DNA from: Streptomyces dangxiongensis
GTDB taxonomy: Bacteria > Actinomycetota > Actinomycetes > Streptomycetales > Streptomycetaceae
DNA: 64,000 nt
Direction: 5' to 3'
NCBI RefSeq assembly: GCF_003675325.1
Contig: NZ_CP033073.1
Location: 6,634,001-6,698,000 of the forward strand
Part shown: positions 28,449 through 35,551 of the stretch, piece after piece
Layout of the letters: each line of letters starts with the position of its first letter
Numbering within the stretch: the first letter of the stretch is position 1
Notes under the pieces: generated by a model
Database searches by the model: none
Told to the model about the DNA's origin: nothing
What the model saw: only the letters and a program-made list of their open reading frames with translations
Translations under genes and position numbers: made by a program

Positions 28449-29144
28449 TCACCGCGCCGTCAGGTAGTCCGGCAGACCGGTGCCGGGCGCCAGGTCGGCG
28501 TTGGGGACCGGTGTGTCGTACCCCTTGCGGAGCGGGACGACCCCGGCCCAGTGCGGCAGGCCGAGGTCCTCGGGCTCGTCGTCGGCGCCGCCCGCGCGGA
28601 CCTTGGCCGAGACCTCCTCCAGATCCAGGCGGATCACCGCGGTGGCGGCCAGCTCCTTCTTGTTCGCGGGCCGGGAGTCGGCGGACCGGCCCGGGACGAC
28701 ATGGTCCACCAGCGCGTCCAGGGCGAGGCGCCGCTCCTCCGGGTCGGTGACCTCGTGGGCGATGCCGTGCACCACCACCGAGCGGTAGTTGATCGAGTGG
28801 TGGAAGGCGGAGCGGGCCAGCACCAGACCGTCGACGTGGGTGACCGTCAGGCACACCGGCAGACCCGGGTCGCCCTGGCCGGTCATCCGCAGCGGCCGGG
28901 AGCCGGTGGACCCGTGGACGTAGAGCCGCTCGCCGACCCGGCCGTACAGCGTCGGCAGCACCACCGGGGCCCCCTCCCGCACGAAGCCGAGGTGGCAGAC
29001 GTACCCCTCGTCCAATATCGCGTGCACCAGTTCCCGGTCGTACGACGCGCGGTCCGCCGAGCGCGTCGGGACGGTCCGGCCGGTCGGCGTGTAGGCGGCG
29101 GCTCGGGTGTCCTCGGCCTGTGTGTCTTCGGTCGTGCCCTGCAT
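28449..29144 (-). CDS. Pyridoxamine 5'-phosphate oxidase family protein
   Basis: A 231-aa FMN-binding split-barrel protein. Marks are DEGYVCHLGFVREGAPVVLPTLYGRVGERLYVHGSTGSR and the SINYRSVVVHG strand. It may act in B6 metabolism or as a flavin/heme-dependent oxidoreductase. ATG 29144 has GGAGGGG upstream; an ATG at 29159 is the alternative. It diverges from a MocR regulator, a pairing that suggests B6-linked control. Confidence 0.85.
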   Translation of the reverse strand: MQGTTEDTQAEDTRAAAYTPTGRTVPTRSADRASYDRELVHAILDEGYVCHLGFVREGAPVVLPTLYGRVGERLYVHGSTGSRPLRMTGQGDPGLPVCLTVTHVDGLVLARSAFHHSINYRSVVVHGIAHEVTDPEERRLALDALVDHVVPGRSADSRPANKKELAATAVIRLDLEEVSAKVRAGGADDEPEDLGLPHWAGVVPLRKGYDTPVPNADLAPGTGLPDYLTAR

Positions 29145-29171
29145 GACGGTCCCCTCCATGGCGGCCTGAGC

Positions 29172-29200
29172 GTGCGATCCAGATCGCACTAGTGCATAAT
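29172..29200. promoter_or_regulatory. Operator and promoter between the PNPOx and MocR genes
   Basis: A perfect inverted repeat GTGCGATC-CA-GATCGCAC at 29172-29189, then a CATAAT -10 at 29195-29200. With this -10 the plus-strand transcript would begin at or next to the GTG at 29208. The position between the divergent genes fits a MocR operator controlling both. Confidence 0.6.
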
Positions 29201-29207
29201 GGTCTTT

Positions 29208-30539
29208 GTGCTAGGAGAATATCGGATCAGTGGGCGTGGCGCAGCCGAGATCGCGGCCGACGTCGAACGCGCGGTCGGCGCGGGGGAGCTGCGGCCGGGC
29301 CAGCACCTCCCTCCCATGCGGGAGCTGGCAGCCCGGCTGGGGGTGAACCCGAACACGGTCGCCGCCGCCTACCGCAGCCTGCGCGAGCGCGGGGTGATCG
29401 AGACGGCCGGCCGCCGGGGCAGCCGCATCCGTCCCAGGCCGGCCACCACCGGACGCGAGCAATTGCGCGTGGAGGTGCCCGCCGGAGGCCGGGACCTGTC
29501 GACCGGCAACCCGGACCCGGCCCTGCTGCCCGGTCTGGGCCCGGCCGTCACCGCGGCGGCGGAGGTGGCCGGCCGGCGGCCCGTCCTGTACGGCGACGAC
29601 CCCGTCGACGCGGACCTCGCACGCGTGGCCCGCACCGAACTCGACGCCGACGGCGTCCCCGCGGGCCCGCTGGCCGTGACGTCCGGCTCCCTCGACGCCG
29701 TCGAACGAGTCCTGACCGCGCATCTCAAGCCGGGGGACACGGTCGCCGTCGAGGACCCCGGCTGGGGCAGCCTCCTCGACCTGATCCCCGCCCTGGGCCT
29801 GCACGCGGCCCCGGTCGGCGTTGACGATGACGGACCGCTCGACGGCGAACTGCGCCGCGCCCTGGAGTCCGGTGCCCGCGCCCTGATCGTGACCGGCCGC
29901 GCGCAGAACCCGACCGGCGCCTCCGTGACCGCCACGCGCGCGCGTGCCCTGCGCGCGGTCCTGCGCGACCACCCGCGGACCCTGCTCATCGAGGACGACC
30001 ACGGCCACGGCATCGTCGACCTCCCGCTGCACCCCCTCGCGGGCGTCACCCGCCACTGGGCCTTCGTCCGCTCCGCCGCCAAGGCCTACGGACCCGACCT
30101 GCGCCTCGCCGTCCTCGCCGGGGACCCCCTCACCGTCGACCGGGTCCGGGGCCGCCAGCGCCTCGGACCCGGCTGGGTCAGCCTGCTGCTGCAACGGACC
30201 GTGGCCCATCTGTGGACGCACGACGCGATCGACCGGGCTGCGGTGGCGCGGGCGTACGGCGCCCGCCGGGACGCCCTGGTCGGCGCGCTGGCGGAGCGTG
30301 GGGTCGCCGCGCACGGCCGCAGCGGCATGAACGTCTGGGTGCCGGTCCCGGACGAGACGGGCGCGGTGGCCCGCCTCGTCCAGGCGGGCTGGGCGCCGGC
30401 CCCGGGCGCCCGCTTCCGCCTGACCTCGCCCCCCGGCATCCGCATCACGGTCTCCCCGCTCACCGAGGAGGACGTCATCCCGCTGGCGGAGGCGGTGGCG
30501 ACAGCGGTACGCCCGTCACCGGCGCGGACCTACGGTTAG
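29208..30539 (+). CDS. MocR-type GntR regulator with aminotransferase domain
   Basis: A 443-aa fusion: a GntR winged helix at about 1-70 (GELRPGQHLPPMRELAARLGVNPNTVAAAYRSLRERGVIE), then a fold-type I aminotransferase domain. The PLP segment is FVRSAAKAYGPDLRLAVLAGD (Lys), with LIVTGRAQNPTGAS and EDDHGHG. MocR proteins bind PLP and often control vitamin B6 or amino-acid genes; the divergent PNPOx-like gene is the likely target. I choose GTG 29208 because ATG 29199 lies inside the -10 box. Confidence 0.88.
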   Translation: MLGEYRISGRGAAEIAADVERAVGAGELRPGQHLPPMRELAARLGVNPNTVAAAYRSLRERGVIETAGRRGSRIRPRPATTGREQLRVEVPAGGRDLSTGNPDPALLPGLGPAVTAAAEVAGRRPVLYGDDPVDADLARVARTELDADGVPAGPLAVTSGSLDAVERVLTAHLKPGDTVAVEDPGWGSLLDLIPALGLHAAPVGVDDDGPLDGELRRALESGARALIVTGRAQNPTGASVTATRARALRAVLRDHPRTLLIEDDHGHGIVDLPLHPLAGVTRHWAFVRSAAKAYGPDLRLAVLAGDPLTVDRVRGRQRLGPGWVSLLLQRTVAHLWTHDAIDRAAVARAYGARRDALVGALAERGVAAHGRSGMNVWVPVPDETGAVARLVQAGWAPAPGARFRLTSPPGIRITVSPLTEEDVIPLAEAVATAVRPSPARTYG

Positions 30540-30568
30540 GGGCTGCCGAAGGGGCGCGGGCACCGGGT

Positions 30569-30606
30569 GCGGGCACCGGATCGCAGGCAGGCACCGGGGT
30601 GCCCGC
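30569..30606 (+). terminator. Possible terminator after the MocR gene
   Basis: A 9-bp stem, GCGGGCACC and its complement, with a 20-base loop, about 30 bases past the stop. The following stretch also has a repeated CGCGCTCGT[AG]CGCGAC motif, with no gene up to 30714. Confidence 0.35.
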
Positions 30607-30713
30607 GCTCGTACGCGACTGTGTCCCGCCCGTGTGGGCGCCCCGCGCTCGTGCGCGACCGTGCCCCCGCCCGCTCGGCCGTTCCGCACTCGCAGGGCCC
30701 CCGCCCCGCCCCC

Positions 30714-31646
30714 TCAGCCCCTCTTCGTGCGTATCTGGGTGAGCGCGGCGCCCGCCAGCACGATCACCGCCCCCACCGGGGTGCTCCAGCGGAGCGATTC
30801 TCCGAGGATCGCCACTCCCGCGGCCGTGGCGATGACGGGGATGAAGTACGTCACCATCTGGGCGGTGGTGGGCCCGACCTCGGCGACCAGGCCGTACTGG
30901 AGCAGCACGGCCAGCCCGGTGCCGAGCGCGCCCAGCGCGGCGACGGCCAGCAGCGGCACGAGCGCGAAACGCTGCGGCACATCGGTGAACAGCGGTGTCA
31001 CCACGGCCAGTTGAGCCGTCGCCAGCAGCAGTTGGCCTCCGGTCATCGCCAGATGCGAGTTCCCGGTGCCGGCCAGCGTCCGCCGGACGTAGATCCACCC
31101 GACCGGATAGCTGAACGACGCGAGCAGCGCCATCGCCGTTCCCTTCGCGTCGAGGCCGTCGAAGCCCTGCCAGGCCCCCAGTACGGTCAGCACCCCCAGG
31201 AAGCCCAGCCCGAGGCCGGCGACGCGCACCCGGGTCGGCCGGTCCTCGGAGAGCGCGACCAGGGAGAGGGCCATGCCCCAGAGGGGGGACGTGGCGTTGC
31301 AGATGCCGGCCAGCGTGGACGGGATCGTCAGCTCCGAGTAGGCGAACAGGGAGAACGGCAGGGCGTTCAGCAGGAACGCGGCGACCGTCATGTGCCCCCA
31401 CAGCCGGGCTCCGCGCGGCAGCCGCTGCCGCTTGGCGGCCATGGCCGCCATCAGCACCGCCGTACCGAACACCAGCCGTCCCAGGGTGACCTGGAAGGGG
31501 GCGTACCCGTCCGTCCCCACCTTGATCAGCAGGAAGCTGAAGCCCCAGATCGCGGACAGGGCGCCGAAGCGCAGCCTCCAGTCGAGGCGGGTGCCGGGGC
31601 GGGCGGGGGGTGCGGACCGGGTCCGGGGTGCGGTGACCGTGCTCAT
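30714..31646 (-). CDS. EamA/DMT-family transporter divergent from a LysR regulator
   Basis: A 310-aa protein with ten helices, two EamA repeats (FGALSAIWGFSFLLIKVGTDGYAPFQVTLGRLVFG and PTTAQMVTYFIPVIATAAGVAILGESL). It is probably a small-molecule or amino-acid exporter. The ATG at 31646 is chosen over the extended frame to 31682. It is divergent from the LysR gene with 74 bp between them, so it is a likely LysR target. Confidence 0.87.
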   Translation of the reverse strand: MSTVTAPRTRSAPPARPGTRLDWRLRFGALSAIWGFSFLLIKVGTDGYAPFQVTLGRLVFGTAVLMAAMAAKRQRLPRGARLWGHMTVAAFLLNALPFSLFAYSELTIPSTLAGICNATSPLWGMALSLVALSEDRPTRVRVAGLGLGFLGVLTVLGAWQGFDGLDAKGTAMALLASFSYPVGWIYVRRTLAGTGNSHLAMTGGQLLLATAQLAVVTPLFTDVPQRFALVPLLAVAALGALGTGLAVLLQYGLVAEVGPTTAQMVTYFIPVIATAAGVAILGESLRWSTPVGAVIVLAGAALTQIRTKRG

Positions 31647-31720
31647 GGCTTCAACGATGCGGCAGCGGACCTCGTAGCACAATCGAGATTTTCCACCGGG
31701 TACCTCTTAGAATCACTTAC

Positions 31721-32629
31721 ATGTTGAACCTGGAGCGCCTGCGCACCCTCGACGCCCTCGCCCGGCACGGCTCGGTCAGCGCGGCGGCCGACGCGCTGCA
31801 CGTCACGACCTCCGCGGTGTCGCAGCAGCTAAGCAAGCTGGAGCGGGAGACAGGCCAGCAGCTCCTCGCCAGGAACGGCCGGGGCGTACGGCTCACTGAC
31901 GCCGGCCGTCTGCTGTCGGAACACGCGGGCCGCATCCTGTCGCAGGTGGAGCTGGCCGAGTCGGACCTGGAGGCGCACCGCGGCCAGGTCGTCGGCGAAC
32001 TCAGGCTGTCGGCGTTCCCGACCGCGGCCCGGGGGCTCTTCCCGGACGCGCTCGGCGCCCTGCGCACCGAACACCCGGGACTCCGGGTGCGCTCCAGCGA
32101 ACTGGAGCCGGAGCAGGGCATCGCCGGCGTCGTCCGCGGCGACCTCGACCTCGCGGTGGTCCTGGACTGGTACAACAAACCGATGCCCGTGCCCGACGGC
32201 CTGGTCAAGGCGGCCCTGCTGGACGACCCGGCCGATGTCGCCATGCCGGCCGGGCACCCGCTCGCGGACCGGGACGAGGTCGACCTCACCGAGTTCGCCG
32301 ACGACGAGTGGATCACCTGGGGCCAGGGCGAGTTCTGCCACGAGTGGCTGATGTTCACCCTGCGGTCCAAGGGCGTCGAGCCGATCGTCGGCCACCGCGC
32401 GGGGGAGACCCACACCCAGCTCGGGCTCGTGGCCGCCGGTCTGGGTGTGTGCATCGCGCCGCTGCTGGGACGCCAACCGGTGCCCGAAGGGGTGGTCCTG
32501 CTGCCGCTCAGGCAGCGGGTGCGGCGGCATGTGTACGTCGTCTGGCGCGCGGACGCCGACCGCCGCCCCTCCATCCGTGCGGCGGTGGACGCGCTGCGCG
32601 CGGCGGCACGGAAGCTGGGCGGGGCCTAG
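31721..32629 (+). CDS. LysR-family transcriptional regulator
   Basis: A 302-aa protein. The N-terminal HTH is RLRTLDALARHGSVSAAADALHVTTSAVSQQLSKLE; the substrate-binding domain runs from about 90 to 300 (VVGELRLSAFPTAARGLFPDAL). TAGAAT at 31708-31713 is 7 bases before the ATG, implying a leaderless transcript. It probably controls the divergent EamA exporter. Confidence 0.9.
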   Translation: MLNLERLRTLDALARHGSVSAAADALHVTTSAVSQQLSKLERETGQQLLARNGRGVRLTDAGRLLSEHAGRILSQVELAESDLEAHRGQVVGELRLSAFPTAARGLFPDALGALRTEHPGLRVRSSELEPEQGIAGVVRGDLDLAVVLDWYNKPMPVPDGLVKAALLDDPADVAMPAGHPLADRDEVDLTEFADDEWITWGQGEFCHEWLMFTLRSKGVEPIVGHRAGETHTQLGLVAAGLGVCIAPLLGRQPVPEGVVLLPLRQRVRRHVYVVWRADADRRPSIRAAVDALRAAARKLGGA

Positions 32630-32635
32630 GTGTGC

Positions 32636-32866
32636 TGTTCGGACAGGTTGGTGATGCGGCCGGCTGGTGGCTGGCCCACTCGTCGGGCATGGTGCGGTGG
32701 AAGCGTTCGACCTCGCTGTTGGTCCGGGGCCGTCAGGGCCTGGTCCAGCGGGGGCTGATGCCCAGGTCTCGGCTCACGCCAGGTGTTCTTCGTGTACACC
32801 CGGGCATTGCCGGCCAGGACCCGCTCGACCGCAATGCACCGCTGACCGAGATCATGGGAACTACGG
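32636..32866 (-). pseudogene. IS481-like transposase remnant
   Basis: Reading the minus strand in shifting frames gives VERVLAGNARVYTKNTWRE, then LGISPRWTRP, then RTNSEVERFHRTMPDEWA. This is the core of an IS481-family integrase domain. Several frameshifts are present and the second catalytic Asp (normally TDNA) reads G. No terminal repeats are recognisable. Confidence 0.7.
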
Positions 32867-32913
32867 CAACTGTCGGCATCCGCCGCAGGCGGCCGGTCCT
32901 CGCGGGTGGTCGA

Positions 32914-33513
32914 TCAGCCGGTGACCGTGTCGCGCGGCTCGCCGCCGTCGGCCAGGGCCTCGGCGGCCCGTTCTCGGTAGGCGCGGAAGCGGCGCAGGTA
33001 CGACCGTGCCATGGGGCCCGGCGGGACGCCCCGGGCGAAGGCTCGCATGTTGCGTTCGCCCGTGTTGTAGCCGAGGGCGAGGAGTTCGTCGCGGGTGTAA
33101 CGGCGTACATGCCGCCTCGCAAGGCTGCGGTCGAGGTCCTTCAGGTGCAGGGCAGCCGTGCGGACGGCGAAGGCGGGGTCGTCGCGCAGGTCCTGCCATC
33201 GCCCCGGCAGACCGTGCGTCCGCCGGACCCGCTCGAACGTCGCCCGGTGCATGTTGGCCAGGCCGAAGGACGCCCCGGGCTTCCACCACTGCCACAACCG
33301 CTCCAGCAGCGGATGGTGCGGCTTGTACGCCTCGTTGTGGAGCACCGTCATCACGAGCAGGGGCGAGACCCCGGCCTCCCGGGCACTGCGCACCACCACT
33401 GCCGCGTAATCGGCCGGCTCGTAGCCGCCGGGTCGCAACGGCGGCGTCCGGGCGTCCTCACGGTCCGCTGTCCGGGCTCCTTGCTTCGCTGCCGCCGTCG
33501 ATCGTTCGGCCAT
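32914..33513 (-). CDS. Lysozyme-like (SLT) domain protein
   Basis: A 199-aa protein with a transglycosylase-like fold. It has VSPLLVMTVLHNEAY (likely catalytic Glu), FGLANMHRATFERVR, the helical DDPAFAVRTAALHLKDL and LALGYNTGERNMRAF, as in SLT enzymes. No signal peptide is seen in this frame, so either the start is upstream and lost or the protein leaves the cell another way. The gene ends about 50 bp from the IS481 remnant. Confidence 0.65.
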   Translation of the reverse strand: MAERSTAAAKQGARTADREDARTPPLRPGGYEPADYAAVVVRSAREAGVSPLLVMTVLHNEAYKPHHPLLERLWQWWKPGASFGLANMHRATFERVRRTHGLPGRWQDLRDDPAFAVRTAALHLKDLDRSLARRHVRRYTRDELLALGYNTGERNMRAFARGVPPGPMARSYLRRFRAYRERAAEALADGGEPRDTVTG

Positions 33514-33844
33514 TGTCGATCACCCTTCCACCGTCCTGAGGTGCACGTGCCCCCGTGGCCCTGCCCCAATCCAGGGGAGGTAGTGACCTGCGGAGCGGAA
33601 ACTCCCGGGAAGCTTCGGCGAGCGACACCCTGCTCAACCCGGCAGACTGGGCGCGCACGCTGCTGGCGGTCGGCTGGTCAGGAAGCCTTGAGAGCGGCGA
33701 CGTGCTCGGTGCGCCGCTCGAGTTGGTTCACCCCGGCGATGTTGGAGGGGCGGTCCGGCAAGACCGCCCCCGACGCACCTCCAGCCAACTACACTCCCGG
33801 ACGACGCCTCTGACCAGGCCAGACAGCGAACCGCTGCTGGAGTA
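33514..33844. other. 331-bp region with a hairpin and no supported gene
   Basis: Contains a perfect 9-bp stem GGGGCGGTC/GACCGCCCC (33747-33755 with 33762-33770, 6-base loop). Around it, a minus-strand frame of about 36 codons ends NQLERRTEHVAALKAS, which looks like the tail of a lost gene. No intact reading frame. Confidence 0.3.
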
Positions 33845-34315
33845 CTAGGCCCCGCCCAGCTTCCGGAAGTCCCAGGACACGATCTTCTCCGGGGTCAGCC
33901 GGGCCCAGGCGTGCCGGCCGTCGTGCGGCATCTCGTCCAGGCCGAAGTTCTTGCGCGCGAACAGGGTCTCGGCCGTGTCGAGTTCGGCGCACAGCTCGCC
34001 CGTGCGAGGGACCTCGCCCACGAACTCCACCCGGCCGGACAGCTCGGCCCCGCGCAACTGGTCGTACTCCTCGCCGGAGTCGACCACGACCGCCACCCGC
34101 GGATCGCGGCGGAGCTGTGCCCAGCGCCGGCTGCGGACCACCGAGTACAGCCACAGTGAGGTGCCGTCCCAGGCGAACCACAGCGCACTCACGTGCGGGG
34201 TGCCGTCGGACGCGACGGTCGCGACCCGGCAGGTGCGCTGTGCGGTGAGGAACTCGTCCAGCTCGCCGGGCGTCATCATGATCCTCCGGCCCCGGCGCTG
34301 CTGCGTGACGGTCAT
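33845..34315 (-). CDS. PNPOx-fold F420/FMN-dependent oxidoreductase-like protein
   Basis: A 156-aa split-barrel protein: MMTPGELDEFLTAQRTCRVATVASDGTPHVSALWFAWDG at the start, then SVVRSRRWAQLRRDPRVAVVVDSG and a C-terminal TPEKIVSWDFRKL. It is typical of PPOX-class flavin/F420 proteins. GAGGGGG precedes the ATG. No operon partner is obvious. Confidence 0.85.
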   Translation of the reverse strand: MTVTQQRRGRRIMMTPGELDEFLTAQRTCRVATVASDGTPHVSALWFAWDGTSLWLYSVVRSRRWAQLRRDPRVAVVVDSGEEYDQLRGAELSGRVEFVGEVPRTGELCAELDTAETLFARKNFGLDEMPHDGRHAWARLTPEKIVSWDFRKLGGA

Positions 34316-34510
34316 GCGGCCCCCTCTTCTCCCATGTCGTACCAGAGGAACGCCCCCTGCTGCGCCGATCCGCTGACATCGTGTCAGGAAAGGGAACGCT
34401 CCGGCTTGTGCTCGGCCCCGGACGCGGTCGCTGTCACCGTCCCGAACGGCAGCGCGTCGCGTCCGGTGCCCGGCGGCCCGATGCGGGCGTGCGGGCGGGG
34501 CCGAGCCGGG

Positions 34511-34987
34511 TCAGGCCAGTTCGATCTCGTCACCGGAGACCGTGATCTTGGCCGCGGGCAGCGCCCGGGTCGCGGGGCCCTTCTTCACACTGCCGTCCTC
34601 GGCGGAGAAGTGGCTGTTGTGGCAGGGACAGACGATCACGCCGTCGGCCACGCTGCCCACCGCACATCCCTGGTGGGTGCACTTGGACGAGAACGCCTTG
34701 AACGTGCCGGCCGTCGGCTGGGTGACCACGACACCGTGGTCCTTGAAGATCTTGCCGCCACCTTCGGGGATGTCCGACGTCCTGGCGAGCGCGGTGCCGC
34801 CGGCCGGGGAACCGCTGTCCTGCGAGGACCCGGCGGCACCGGCACCTGCACCGGAGCCGGCGGACGAGTCGTCGCCCGAGCCGCAGGCGGTCAGTGCGGC
34901 GGCGAGCCCCAACGCTCCGGCCGCCGCCATGACGGTTCGGCGGGCCGGTGCCGGTGCCGTTTCCGGCGGGAGCGAAGCGCTGGTCAT
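34511..34987 (-). CDS. Secreted Rieske 2Fe-2S lipoprotein
   Basis: A 158-aa protein. The N-terminal RR (residues 16-17) and hydrophobic stretch end in the lipobox LTAC (Cys 35), suggesting a Tat-exported lipoprotein. A Gly/Ser/Ala linker leads into the Rieske domain with CTHQGC at 103-108 and CPCHNSHF at 120-127. An extracytoplasmic electron carrier; partner unknown. The ATG at 34987 is chosen from the signal structure. It is divergent from rph, with about 260 bp to the RAE. Confidence 0.9.
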   Translation of the reverse strand: MTSASLPPETAPAPARRTVMAAAGALGLAAALTACGSGDDSSAGSGAGAGAAGSSQDSGSPAGGTALARTSDIPEGGGKIFKDHGVVVTQPTAGTFKAFSSKCTHQGCAVGSVADGVIVCPCHNSHFSAEDGSVKKGPATRALPAAKITVSGDEIELA

Positions 34988-35250
34988 GTGGGGATTCCCT
35001 TCCGCGGAGCTTCTGCCTGATCCGCCATGGGGTACGGCCGGAAGACGGCGGCCGTTCAGACGGGCTGCCGGATCCCTGTCGTCGGGTGATCGGCGGGCGC
35101 TTGTTCCACGAGGGAAGAACGTCCGGTTCCGTGGCTGCGATCCGCGGGCCGACGGGACATCCGGGCGGGTCGGCGCCGCGTACTCGTACGCGGCAAAGAC
35201 AAAGGCAGGAAGATCTCTCTTCCCGCCTCTCCTAACGTATAGCGCACCGG

Positions 35251-35269
35251 GGGGCTTGCGGCAAGGCCC
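35251..35269 (+). promoter_or_regulatory. Rifampin-associated element (RAE)
   Basis: GGGGCTTGCGGCAAGGCCC matches the 19-bp inverted repeat described upstream of rifamycin-inactivating genes in actinobacteria, which is needed for rifampin induction. It stands about 280 bp before rph; a CAGAAT -10-like box follows at 35281-35286. Confidence 0.85.
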
Positions 35270-35329
35270 GGGTGGGGGCGCAGAATCGTCGGCCGAGGCT
35301 ACGACCTGCGGAATTGGGGGGGGCGCGAC

Positions 35330-35551
35330 GTGCGTGTGGTGGCGATGTACGGGGGACGCGATGACGTCGAACCGGCGGGGGGACCGGCGGAGCGGTGGAA
35401 CGGCTCGTCGGAGGGAGGGCAGCCAGAGGGAGGGCGGCCGGAGACGAGGACGTGCTCGACAAGGGTCCCGGCGGAGCGGGAGGCACCGCTGACGCGATCG
35501 GCCGGCGCGGGGCAGCAACCGGACACGACTGCCTCGGAGGTGTCGCGATGA
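35330..35551 (+). CDS. Possible 73-aa leader ORF overlapping the rph start
   Basis: A GTG start at 35330 after a G-rich stretch; the stop TGA at 35549-35551 overlaps the rph ATG as ATGA. The composition is Arg/Gly/Glu-rich with no recognisable domain, and chance open frames are common at this GC, so it may be a non-coding leader. Its interest is the exact stop-start coupling to an antibiotic-inducible gene. Confidence 0.3.
   Translation: MRVVAMYGGRDDVEPAGGPAERWNGSSEGGQPEGGRPETRTCSTRVPAEREAPLTRSAGAGQQPDTTASEVSR

Noticed and set aside
33640..33760. 36-codon minus-strand tail ending RRTEHVAALKAS
   Set aside because: It looks protein-like but is isolated after a stop, with no identifiable family; kept only as a note in the intergenic entry.
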